From the NCBI GenBank assembly GCA_017860555.1, contig JAGDMJ010000107.1:1-9050 (forward strand): 9,050 nt of DNA. Reading direction: 5' to 3'. The notes below the pieces were generated by a model. The model saw only the letters and a list, made by a program, of their open reading frames with translations. It did no database searches and was not told where the DNA came from. A program made the translations under genes and the position numbers. Numbering within the stretch: position 1 is the stretch's first letter; the number at the start of each line of letters is the position of its first letter. This document shows positions 1 to 6,666 of the stretch, in pieces. Origin of the DNA: Bacteroidota bacterium. Lineage in GTDB: Bacteria > Bacteroidota > Ignavibacteria > UBA10030 > UBA6906.

Positions 1-220
1 TTGCGGGAAACCATGGCATGACTCGCGTGTGCGCACGCAGGCAGCGGGGGCGGCGATCGCCTACTGGCTTCAGACCAACGATCGACCGGAATGGCGAACC
101 GAAGCTGTGAGCCGCATACGTCATCTTGAAGCCGACAATGCTTTCCCGCATGAGGTGAGAGAAGCCGCCAGGCGGCCGATAGCGAAAGTCAGACTGATCC
201 CTGGGTGCCGCCGCAAAGCA
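1..220. other. Left-edge region, no confident gene; possible 3' end of a plus-strand CDS
   Basis: Nothing here can be called firmly. Plus-strand frame 2 is open from the window edge, and up to about position 175 it reads like a soluble, Ala/Arg/Glu-rich helical C-terminus (for example EVREAARR near 150-174), loosely like a HEAT-type repeat tail. The frame has no stop before the pfkA terminator and runs on, antisense, through pfkA. If a gene is present, it has either lost its stop or suffered a frameshift: a TAG in frame 3 at 180-182 is placed where a normal end would fall. Frame 1 stops at 19-21, so a different upstream gene could end there. The minus strand is also open in one frame but has no recognisable content. 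No tRNA or other RNA gene is seen. Confidence 0.25.
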
Positions 221-253
221 AAGCCGGCCTCCGTCAATGACAGGAGCCGGCTT
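221..253 (-). terminator. Probable rho-independent terminator of pfkA
   Basis: An inverted repeat pairs AAGCCGG (221-227) with CCGGCTT (247-253), then after a one-base bulge CTCC (229-232) with GGAG (243-246), leaving a loop of about 10 bases. On the minus strand it begins 23 bases after the pfkA stop and is followed by a modestly T-rich stretch (TGCTTTGC). On the plus strand it is followed by CTTTGG, so it could also stop transcription arriving from the left. The stem is strong but neither T tract is long, so efficiency is uncertain. Confidence 0.6.
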
Positions 254-276
254 CTTTGGTCAAGAATTTCGCTTCG

Positions 277-1371
277 TCAATCGCCCATGCACGTGCCCAG
301 CGCCCGCGCAGCAAACAGAAGCTGCGAGTCCTCCGGGACGAGCCGCTGCTTTCCCACCGCATCCTTCAGCGGAACCGTGCACACCCTATCACGCTGCAGG
401 CTTGCCATGGTGCCGAAATCGCCGTTCGATGCGGCCTGGAGTGCCACCGTCCCGAACCGGGTCGCAAGGATTCTGTCGTACGGGGTAGGGCTCCCGCCAC
501 GCTGGACGTGGCCGAGCACCGTCGTCCTGGTCTCCAGGCCCGTCTCATCCTCGATCCTCTTGGCTATCAGCTCGCCGATGCCCCCGAGGCGGACGGGGTC
601 GGTGCGCTTCCGATCCACTTCCTTGATTGCAAGCTCGCCGTCCCTCGGGCGTGCCCCTTCCGCAACACACACGATGCTGAATTTTGCTCCTTTGCTCCGT
701 TTGAGCACGGAGTCAAAAATGGAATCCCAGGAGAACGGAATTTCAGGGATGAGAATGATATCCGCTCCACCGGCAACGCCGGCACCCAGCGCGATCCACC
801 CGGCATAGCGTCCCATTGTTTCCATGACCATGACGCGGTGATGGGCGGAAGCCGTCGTCTGCAGGCGGTCGATGGCTTCTGTCGCGACCGCACGGGCGGA
901 ATCGTGACCGAAGGTGATGTCCGTCGACATGAGATCGTTGTCGATCGTCTTGGGTACGCCGATAATATTGACCCCCATTTCCGAGAGCTTGTGGGCGATC
1001 GTCTGCGTGCCGTCCCCGCCAATGGCGATCAGAACGTCCAACTGAAGATTCCGGATGTTGGTCAATACCTGGTCCGACGCATCCACAATTCGCATGTTGG
1101 AACGCTCCCCCATGGGGAAATGGAAAGGGTCGCCTTTGTTGGAGGTACCAAGGATCGTTCCTCCCTGATTGATGATCCCCAGCACATCGAACGGCGACAG
1201 TTCCCTGGTCCGTCCCTCGACAAGCCCCTCAAACCCATCGATGATGCCAATCACCGAAGCGTGAAAGTGAGACATCGCGGGTTTTGCGACGCTCCGAATA
1301 ACCGCGTTCAGTCCGGGGCAGTCTCCTCCGCCGGTGAGAATCCCAATCCGTTTCAGCTTATGCAGTGCCAT
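277..1371 (-). CDS. pfkA: 6-phosphofructokinase, PfkA family (mixed-substrate clade)
   Basis: Phosphorylates fructose 6-phosphate to fructose 1,6-bisphosphate in the cytosol, the committing step of glycolysis. The product is 364 residues, slightly longer than the 320-residue E. coli enzyme. Visible motifs are the N-terminal nucleotide loop ILTGGGDCPG (11-20), GGDGT (118-122), the catalytic PKTIDND (140-146, with Asp144 the expected base), METMGRYAGW (183-192) and the sugar-phosphate site GHVQRGGSPTPYDR (287-300). The residue matching E. coli Gly104 is Gly121, as in ATP-dependent enzymes, while the residue matching Gly124 is Lys141, as in pyrophosphate-type enzymes; actinobacterial ATP-PFKs are known with this combination. 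The start at 1371 was chosen because family homology begins there and GAGGAGG lies just upstream. The frame stays open further upstream, but that part lacks family sequence. An in-frame ATG at 1386 would leave almost no leader behind the candidate promoter. The gene is transcribed away from the lipid-type operon. Confidence 0.96.
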   Translation of the reverse strand: MALHKLKRIGILTGGGDCPGLNAVIRSVAKPAMSHFHASVIGIIDGFEGLVEGRTRELSPFDVLGIINQGGTILGTSNKGDPFHFPMGERSNMRIVDASDQVLTNIRNLQLDVLIAIGGDGTQTIAHKLSEMGVNIIGVPKTIDNDLMSTDITFGHDSARAVATEAIDRLQTTASAHHRVMVMETMGRYAGWIALGAGVAGGADIILIPEIPFSWDSIFDSVLKRSKGAKFSIVCVAEGARPRDGELAIKEVDRKRTDPVRLGGIGELIAKRIEDETGLETRTTVLGHVQRGGSPTPYDRILATRFGTVALQAASNGDFGTMASLQRDRVCTVPLKDAVGKQRLVPEDSQLLFAARALGTCMGD

Positions 1372-1609
1372 GGCCTCCTCAGGCATCGGTTGTCTTCTAT
1401 TCCATAATATACTGAATTGCATGGAATTCCCCAAACGGAGCCGGGAGCATGCTTGCGTCTGAGGGGTTTTTTCGTTACATGACATGGGACTCATCGATGA
1501 CGCGCCTCGGAAATCGTTGAAACGGGCTGGGGCTGAGGAGCGCCTCTCGCCTCCTGTGCTCATGCTTCTACAGCGGCGCTTCCGGGCAGTGCGGCCACTC
1601 TGGGAAGAC
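1372..1609. other. Divergent intergenic region between pfkA and the aminotransferase operon
   Basis: This 238-base gap must hold promoters for both directions. The pfkA side has a candidate (1406-1434). On the operon side no convincing -35/-10 pair is visible; TTGCGT (1453-1458) with TTACAT (1475-1480) at 16 bases is weak. GAGGGG followed by T6 (1461-1472) looks like half a terminator on the plus strand, and CCCC at 1429-1432 could pair with its GGGG, but the loop would exceed 25 bases. The operon frame is open upstream to an ATG at 1484. That extension does not resemble the aminotransferase family N-terminus, and neither ATG in it (1484, 1562) has a ribosome-binding site. Confidence 0.4.
1406..1434 (-). 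promoter_or_regulatory. Candidate sigma-70-type promoter for pfkA
   Basis: Read on the minus strand, TTGGGG (1434-1429) and TATATT (1411-1406) are separated by exactly 17 bases. The -10 box matches consensus at 5 of 6 bases, the -35 only at its TTG. Transcription would start near 1399, giving a leader of about 28 bases to the ATG at 1371. The local drop in GC content around 1395-1430 also marks this as a promoter region. An A6 run on the same strand (1472-1467), about 30 bases upstream of the -35, could act as an UP-like or bent element. Confidence 0.42.
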
Positions 1610-2689
1610 ATGATGGAAACTCTTCTGCTTGATCGTAACGAAAACCAGTACGGCCCGGCTCCTGCCTGCTACAAGGTGCTTCGTGAGGCCAGGCTTGAAC
1701 AGTTGAGTCTGTATTCCCGCGCGTATGCCGCGGGGATAAAAAGCGAACTCTCCGATCGCCTCAGCCGCGAGTTGGGAATCCCTGAGCGTCATGTGCTCCT
1801 CAGCTACGGAAGCGAAGACATGCTGAAGCAGGTGGTTCACTGCTATTTGCACGCCGGAGAAATGATCCTCCTCCCCAGGCAATCCTGGTGGTACTATCAG
1901 GCCGTGGCGAAGGAGGTCTCGGGCAGGCACGTGCACTACCCCATGCACGAACGCGCCGGTCGGTTCGAATACGATGTTGATGAGATCCTGAGACTCTACG
2001 GGGAACACAAACCCCGGGTGATTCTCATCGCTTCGCCCAACAATCCCACGGGCAACAGCATTCCGCAGGAAACCCTCAGCGCGATCGTGGATCGCTGCAA
2101 CGAATCGGTCATCGTGCTGGATGAAGCGTACGCCGGTTTCAACGGCAACGACATCGATCAGCTGCGGGCCGTGCTGGCCGCACGGAAGAGGATTGTCGTC
2201 CTCCGGACGTTCTCGAAGTACTTTGCCCTCGCCGGCCTGCGCATCGGCTATGCATGCGTGGGAGAGGGGCTGGAGCAATTGATTTCCTTCAGCGCGCGCT
2301 ACCTGGGCTATAATCAGCTCTCGGAAAAGATCGCGCTCGCCGCCCTGGATGATGTCGATTACTATGCCGGCATCACCCGCGAGATGCGGGCCGACCATGA
2401 GATGTATCTCCGCGAGTTCCGCGCTATCGAAGGCTTCACGCCCTTCCCCTCGGATGCGAATTTCATCCTCGTCCGATACCCCCGATCAACAAAGCAAGCG
2501 CTCAAACAAGGCTTGGAGCAACGGGGGATCATCGTGAAGTTCCTGGACGATCCGACTCTGGAGGACTGCGTCCGGATCACGGTCGGAACCCGGGAGCAGA
2601 ACGCGCGGGCAATGGCTGCATTTCAAGATGTCGCCAAAAATGTACTCCACTTCAACCTCCGCTCCTCGTCCGGGCTGGAGGCTTCATGA
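1610..2689 (+). CDS. HisC-like class I/II PLP-dependent aminotransferase (possibly a decarboxylase)
   Basis: A fold-type I PLP enzyme of 359 residues, closest in motif layout to histidinol-phosphate aminotransferase. Seen are the N-terminal LDRNENQYGP (7-16), SYGSED (65-70) at the cofactor phosphate region, SPNNPTG (142-148), DEAY (171-174), the Schiff-base lysine in TFSKYFALAGLRIGY (Lys203) and a C-terminal RITVGT (322-327) whose Arg normally holds the substrate carboxylate. An aromatic run WWYY (93-96) stands where HisC binds substrate and may mark a different specificity. No histidine gene is nearby. The HisC/CobD group also contains PLP decarboxylases acting on O-phosphoserine or O-phosphothreonine, which fits the downstream cytidylyltransferase-like gene; the substrate remains unknown. 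The start was placed at the ATG at 1610 (a second ATG follows at 1613), preceded by a weak GGGAAG. The frame continues upstream to 1484 without family homology. The stop overlaps the next start as ATGA. Confidence 0.85.
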   Translation: MMETLLLDRNENQYGPAPACYKVLREARLEQLSLYSRAYAAGIKSELSDRLSRELGIPERHVLLSYGSEDMLKQVVHCYLHAGEMILLPRQSWWYYQAVAKEVSGRHVHYPMHERAGRFEYDVDEILRLYGEHKPRVILIASPNNPTGNSIPQETLSAIVDRCNESVIVLDEAYAGFNGNDIDQLRAVLAARKRIVVLRTFSKYFALAGLRIGYACVGEGLEQLISFSARYLGYNQLSEKIALAALDDVDYYAGITREMRADHEMYLREFRAIEGFTPFPSDANFILVRYPRSTKQALKQGLEQRGIIVKFLDDPTLEDCVRITVGTREQNARAMAAFQDVAKNVLHFNLRSSSGLEAS

Positions 2690-3408
2690 TCGGCATCATC
2701 CTGGCAGCGGGTGTTTCCTCGCGGCTTCGGCCATTGACCGACACCACGCCCAAATGCCTTCTTCGCGTCGGTGGCCCGCCCCTGCTCGAACGAACGCTCC
2801 GCTCTCTCGAGCAGAGCGGTGTGCGTGAGTGTATCATCGTCACCGGGTACTATCATGAATCGGTGGAGCGCTTTGCGAACGGCTTGCATCTCCCCCTGAA
2901 GACACATTTCGTCGTGAACCCCCGCTTCGCGTCCACCAACAACAACTATTCTCTCTGGATTGCCGGCCCGGCTGCCGCAGGCCATGACATCCTCCTGCTG
3001 GATTCGGATGTCCTCTTCGACCGGCAGTTGATTCCGCTTCTGCTGGAATCGCCCCATGACAATGCCCTCATCATGCGGACGGGCGGGAATCTGGGACAAG
3101 AAGAAATCAAACTGGAGTTGGACGGCTCCGGACGCATTCTGCGTATTGGCAAAGAGATCGATCCCGGAAAGGCTGTGGGAGAGTCGGTAGGCATCGAGAA
3201 GTTCGCTGCCCCCGCCGCGGAACGGCTCTTCGATATCCTTGGCCGGAGGAAAGATCGGAACGAATTCTACGAGGCTTCCTTCCAGGAGCTGATCGATGGT
3301 GGATGCTCTGTTCATGCCGTCGACAACGGCGCGTACTGTTGCATGGAAATCGACACGCCGCACGATCTTGCTGTTGCACAACGTCTCGCAACCACGCTGA
3401 CATCATGA
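2686..3408 (+). CDS. LicC/PntC-like nucleotidyltransferase (predicted CTP-dependent headgroup activation)
   Basis: A 240-residue single-domain nucleotidyltransferase expected to join a nucleotide to a phosphorylated small molecule. The N-terminus has the signature IILAAGVSSRLRPLT (4-18) with the basic PK pair (22-23). TNNNYSL (84-90) recalls the TNN-x-YSL segment of LicC-type phosphocholine and PntC-type aminoethylphosphonate cytidylyltransferases. DSD (106-108) is the probable first metal site, GESVGIEKF (165-173) the product loop, and MEIDTPHDLAVA (220-231) carries the second metal Asp223. There is no left-handed beta-helix, unlike GlmU or many sugar-phosphate enzymes. GGAGG lies four bases before the ATG (2677-2681), and the ATG overlaps the previous stop. 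Given the following CDP-alcohol phosphotransferase, CTP is the likely nucleotide. A phospho-amino-alcohol or phosphonate is the likely acceptor, but a sugar phosphate or inositol phosphate cannot be excluded. Confidence 0.85.
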   Translation: MIGIILAAGVSSRLRPLTDTTPKCLLRVGGPPLLERTLRSLEQSGVRECIIVTGYYHESVERFANGLHLPLKTHFVVNPRFASTNNNYSLWIAGPAAAGHDILLLDSDVLFDRQLIPLLLESPHDNALIMRTGGNLGQEEIKLELDGSGRILRIGKEIDPGKAVGESVGIEKFAAPAAERLFDILGRRKDRNEFYEASFQELIDGGCSVHAVDNGAYCCMEIDTPHDLAVAQRLATTLTS

Positions 3409-4274
3409 CTTCCCCACCCTCATACTCGTACTCCGCGTCAACCAAGTCGGCCGTCTCTGACGAGCTCATTAACACCTACGCCATCCGCCCCCTGGCGGGT
3501 TTGATCGTCAGAGTGCTGTACCGGACGCCGCTGACTCCAAACGGCGTGACCGCACTTTCCGTGGTCGCGGGAGTCTGTGCGGCGATCCTGTATGCCAGGG
3601 GGGTACCGGAAGCGACCGTCGCCGCAGGCCTCCTGATAACCCTGAAGGACGTCCTGGATGCCGCCGATGGCCAATTGGCCCGGGCCAAGCAACTGTTCAG
3701 CAGAAAGGGAAGGTTCTTTGATTCGATCGGGGACTTCCTGGTCGATCTTCTCGTTTTTGCCGCCGTAGGATGGGCTCTCATGCGCCAGACAGCGTGGATG
3801 GGATTTGCACCCGCAGCACTTCTGGGGTTCCTGGGAACGACCCTCAGAGTCTCCTATCACGTTTTCTATCAGACCTCCTACCTCCACCTCAAGAAAAGCT
3901 ACACCGTCAACCGCATCACGGAGGACATAAAACCTGAAGACCGGAGTGAGGACCGGCTGACGCAGGCTCTGCAAAAAATCTTTCTCGTCCTGTATGGATG
4001 GCAGGACAGGTTGATGTTCAGGATCGATGAATGGTCACGGGCAGGGCTGCCTCACCGGGGAGCGGTGGACGCCGGCTGGTATGGGGATCGTTTGGGTCTG
4101 CGCCTGTCCGGTCTGATGGGACTGGGCTCGGAGCTGTTCATCCTGATGCTTTTTTCGCTCGTGAACCGGTTGGATCTCTATCTGGCGGTAAACCTGGTGG
4201 TGTTGAATCTGCTCTGGGGTTTGACGGTTCTTTACCGCAGGTGGGTATTGCAGAAGAAGGTCACACGGGATTGA
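3405..4274 (+). CDS. CDP-alcohol phosphatidyltransferase family membrane enzyme
   Basis: A 289-residue integral membrane enzyme that should displace CMP from a CDP-linked alcohol and pass the phospho-alcohol group to a hydroxyl acceptor. The complete family signature D-x2-DG-x2-AR-x8-G-x3-D-x3-D is present: Asp85, Asp88-Gly89, Ala92-Arg93, Gly102, Asp106 and Asp110. Hydrophobic segments lie at roughly 46-66, 68-84, 110-127, 131-150, 236-255 and 258-278. Between the fourth and fifth is a charged cytosolic stretch (about 160-230) containing YGWQD (197-201), longer than in phosphatidylglycerophosphate synthase. The start was chosen at 3405 because its ATG overlaps the preceding stop as ATGA; there is no strong ribosome-binding site, so translation is probably coupled. 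As last gene of the operon it is the likely consumer of the nucleotide-activated product. The acceptor (diacylglycerol, another lipid or a polyol phosphate) cannot be read from sequence. Confidence 0.92.
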   Translation: MTSPPSYSYSASTKSAVSDELINTYAIRPLAGLIVRVLYRTPLTPNGVTALSVVAGVCAAILYARGVPEATVAAGLLITLKDVLDAADGQLARAKQLFSRKGRFFDSIGDFLVDLLVFAAVGWALMRQTAWMGFAPAALLGFLGTTLRVSYHVFYQTSYLHLKKSYTVNRITEDIKPEDRSEDRLTQALQKIFLVLYGWQDRLMFRIDEWSRAGLPHRGAVDAGWYGDRLGLRLSGLMGLGSELFILMLFSLVNRLDLYLAVNLVVLNLLWGLTVLYRRWVLQKKVTRD

Positions 4275-4278
4275 GACC

Positions 4279-4305
4279 GGCGGATCAGAATCCGTCGCCT
4301 TTTCC
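4279..4305 (+). terminator. Possible weak terminator of the three-gene operon
   Basis: GGCGGAT (4279-4285) can pair with ATCCGTC (4290-4296), one pair being a G-T wobble, around a CAGA loop. GCCTTTTCC follows. It begins four bases after the stop at 4274 and overlaps the 3' end of the convergent coiled-coil gene. The T tract is only four bases, so this may be a weak or chance structure. No better terminator is visible for either convergent gene in the 10-base gap. Confidence 0.3.
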
Positions 4306-6666
4306 ACGGTATTCGTTCAGGATCTCTGCTTCCATCGCGCGTTGTTCGTCGGTGCAGATCCCGAACAGCTTTCGGAGGTTTTCGAGCGCCGGGCTGTCGT
4401 CGGCGGAAAGGACCCCTGACGTCCAGGCAAGGCGGAGGGCGTCGCTGTATGCCTCGCGCTGCACTTCGCGCTCTGCAGCCGTATGTTCCTCATCCGCGAT
4501 CCCGAGTGACATCCGCACAACATCCAGCATCGACCGTTCCTCTTTGGTCGGCTGTCCGCTGGTCCACGCCTGTTTCAGCATCCCCCGGTAGGTATTGAAG
4601 GATTCTCTACGGAGCTGGTCGCGGGTCGCGACGGCATCCTGTTCCTTCTGTGCTTCCTCCCGAATCCGGGACTCCTGTTGCGCTGAGCGTTGCTCCGACA
4701 GCGCCTCTGCAGCATCCTGAGGACTCCGGGTGCTCAGGATTTTCATTTCCAATGCCTGCGCCTCCTGATTCGCGGGATCCAGGGCGTATATCGCTTCGAT
4801 CTGTCTGAGTGCCTCATCGTGCTGTCCGTTCTTCATCTCTTCCCTGGCTCTCTCGACGAGGGTCGACACTTTCGCGTCGCGGATGGCATGCTCCTTTTCC
4901 TGTTCAGCATCCCGAAGAGCCTGTTCCTCCAACTTCCGCTGCAGCTCCTCGAGCTTCTTCCGGTGTTCTTCCTGGATGCGTGCTTCCTCCGCACGCCGCG
5001 CCGCTTCATCGCGTCCCGAGTAGATCGTCTGCTCGAGTTCCTGGGCCTCGACGTTGGTCGGATCCAGGCGAAGCACCTTGGTGATTTCCCGGAGGGCTTC
5101 GTCGAACTGTTCGGCGAGCAGAAGTTCCTGCGCCTTGTCAAGATTTGCGCGAATCTTCTTCCCCTGGGCAAGGCGGCGCCCTTCTTCGATTGCCTGACGC
5201 ACGGCTTCTTCGTACTGCCGTGTTTGTTCCGCCTCTCTCAGTCGCTGCTCGGCCAGTTCCTCCTGGGCCCGTCGTTCTTCCTCTTCTTTCAGAATGCGGA
5301 GCTCTTCCGCGCGCCGCTGTTCCTCCTCGAGTCGTCGGCGGGTCTCTTCCTCCGCCATTCTCCTCGCTTCTTCCGCCGCCTTCTTGGCTTCCTCCTCCAG
5401 CCGTGCACGCTCCACCTCAAATTGCCGACGTTGCTCGGCAACCAGGCGCTCCCGTTCTTCCGCAAGACGACGTTCGAACTCCGCCTGGATATTCTGCCGT
5501 GATGCCAGTTCCTCGGCCTGTTCCTTGAGCTTCAACTCCTCCAGACGTTGACGTTCGTCCGTAAGCTGCTTCCGGATCTCCTCTTCGATCCGTTGCCGCT
5601 CCGCAGCAAGGCGGGCTTTTTCCTCCTCCAGATTCTTCTGGGTTTGCAGTGCCAGTTCCCGGATCTTTTGCTCTTCTGCCAGGCGCCGCGCTTCCGCAGC
5701 CTGCTGTTCTTTCTTGTGGAGCTCTTCCAGCCTGCGCCGTTCTTCCTGGGCACGCTGCTCCATCTCCTGTTCGATCCGCTTCCGTTCTTCCTCGAGCTTC
5801 TTCCGCGACTCTTCCTCGGCCTTCCTGAGCTTCTCCTCCTCGGCCTTCCTATGGGCCTCCGTCGCCTCCAGTTCCTTGCGCTGAAGCTGTTCCAGGCGCT
5901 GCCGTTCTTCCCTCAAGCGGGAAAGCATTTCTTCTTCGATGCGCTTGCGTTCGGTCTCGAGGCGCCGGATGGTTTCTTGCTCGATGCGTTTCCGCTCGTC
6001 CTCCAGATGCTTGCGCGCCTCTTCCTGGATGCGCTTTCGCTCGTCCTCAACCGCCTTCCTTCGCTCTTCTTCCTCTTCAGCCCTCCGCTTTCGCTCCGCC
6101 TCCTGCCGAACACGGCTCTCTTCCTCATGCCGCCGGCGTTCTTCTTCCAGCTTCCGGGTAGCCTCTTCAAGCTTCTGCTGAATATCTTTTTCCGCCTTGA
6201 CGCGTACTTCCTCTTCCACCTTCCGTTTGGCTTCGGCCGCGGCATAGCGCCGGGCTTCTTCTTCAAGCGCGGCCCTCTGGGCATCGAACCCGTCTCTCCT
6301 GCGCTGCTCTTCCGCCTGGCGAGCAGCACTTTCTTCACGGGCACGTCGGAGTGCCAGCTCTTCAGCCTGACGGTCACGTGTTGGAGAAACCGGGGGAGGA
6401 GTGGGCTTCGGCGGTGGAGAAGGAGATACCGGGATGGGAGACTTCTGGGAATCCAGCTTCTTGGAGTCCCGTTGTTCGATCGCGTGTCTGACCCGCTCCT
6501 GATAGGCAAGCGCGTAGGGGTTCTGGGGATCCGTGGTCATCGCAAGCTGAACAAGGCGGCCGGCACCTTCATAATCCCCTCCCTTGAACAGCTTGTCGGC
6601 CATTCTCAGGAAATCGCCAGCCTTTTTTCGCTGCTCCTGCCTGGTTGCATCGTCGATTTCCGGCAC
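4285..6666 (-). CDS. Large coiled-coil protein with TPR-like modules and a duplicated C-terminal domain
   Basis: A 793-residue soluble protein with no signal peptide or membrane span; function unknown. In order it has a TPR-like pair of helices ending DPQNPYA (about 16-56), a Pro/Ser linker (76-96), and a very long Glu/Arg/Lys-rich coiled coil (about 98-500). A second TPR-like module (507-548, LDPTNVEA) follows, then a short coiled coil (550-600), a third module (602-644, LDPANQEA), and two 43-residue C-terminal repeats (693-735 and 740-782) each holding AWTSG. Within the coil the motif ERxR[I/L] recurs every 15 residues. The start is GTG at 6666, preceded by AGGGG at a 7-base spacing and a near-consensus promoter. 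TolA-like or IncENP-like database matches would probably reflect composition only. Its order of modules suggests a cytoplasmic scaffold or filament-forming protein. The neighbour upstream carries the same TPR-like module, hinting at a shared complex. Confidence 0.88.
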   Translation of the reverse strand: MPEIDDATRQEQRKKAGDFLRMADKLFKGGDYEGAGRLVQLAMTTDPQNPYALAYQERVRHAIEQRDSKKLDSQKSPIPVSPSPPPKPTPPPVSPTRDRQAEELALRRAREESAARQAEEQRRRDGFDAQRAALEEEARRYAAAEAKRKVEEEVRVKAEKDIQQKLEEATRKLEEERRRHEEESRVRQEAERKRRAEEEEERRKAVEDERKRIQEEARKHLEDERKRIEQETIRRLETERKRIEEEMLSRLREERQRLEQLQRKELEATEAHRKAEEEKLRKAEEESRKKLEEERKRIEQEMEQRAQEERRRLEELHKKEQQAAEARRLAEEQKIRELALQTQKNLEEEKARLAAERQRIEEEIRKQLTDERQRLEELKLKEQAEELASRQNIQAEFERRLAEERERLVAEQRRQFEVERARLEEEAKKAAEEARRMAEEETRRRLEEEQRRAEELRILKEEEERRAQEELAEQRLREAEQTRQYEEAVRQAIEEGRRLAQGKKIRANLDKAQELLLAEQFDEALREITKVLRLDPTNVEAQELEQTIYSGRDEAARRAEEARIQEEHRKKLEELQRKLEEQALRDAEQEKEHAIRDAKVSTLVERAREEMKNGQHDEALRQIEAIYALDPANQEAQALEMKILSTRSPQDAAEALSEQRSAQQESRIREEAQKEQDAVATRDQLRRESFNTYRGMLKQAWTSGQPTKEERSMLDVVRMSLGIADEEHTAAEREVQREAYSDALRLAWTSGVLSADDSPALENLRKLFGICTDEQRAMEAEILNEYRGKGDGF
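4321..4590 (-). repeat. Two tandem 43-residue C-terminal modules (AWTSG repeat)
   Basis: Residues 693-735 (4462-4590) and 740-782 (4321-4449) of the coiled-coil protein align without gaps. By eye 15 of 43 positions are identical, including the starting Tyr, AWTSG, the LR spacing, LGI/FGI with its Gly-Ile, and the closing E-x-E. Each copy looks like three helices with an acidic turn after AWTSG (PTKEE and LSADD), a layout loosely like TerB or EF-hand-like helical domains. A metal-binding role is possible but unproven. Confidence 0.75.
5863..6042 (-). repeat. Four tandem 45-base units encoding a 15-residue coiled-coil repeat
   Basis: Residues 209-268 fall into four 15-residue units beginning ERKRIQEE, ERKRIEQE, ERKRIEEE and ERQRLEQL. 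At DNA level the minus-strand repeat shows on the plus strand as GATGCG followed by TTGCG, TTTCCG or CTTTCG at 45-base steps (GCG at 5941, 5986 and 6031). The same 15-residue step recurs elsewhere in the coil (starts at residues 176/191, 294/309, 356/371 and 404/419), so this block is the best-preserved part of a longer degenerate repeat that probably grew by duplication. Confidence 0.75.

Noticed and set aside
256..1407. Long plus-strand open frame of 383 codons
   Set aside because: It lies antisense to pfkA, whose motifs are unmistakable; its own translation is Arg/His/Pro-rich with no family features. Another plus frame at 29-808 over the same gene was dropped for the same reason.
1429..1472. 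CCCC...GAGGGG-TTTTTT as an intrinsic terminator on the plus strand
   Set aside because: The stem is four pairs with a loop of about 30 bases, and there is no plus-strand gene upstream for it to terminate.
1568..2398. Minus-strand open frame of 276 codons
   Set aside because: Antisense shadow of the HisC-like gene, with no recognisable motif and no ribosome-binding site.
5167..6375. Assignment of the coiled-coil protein as TolA
   Set aside because: It lacks the N-terminal membrane anchor and the TolA C-terminal domain, and no tol-pal genes are nearby; similarity would be compositional.
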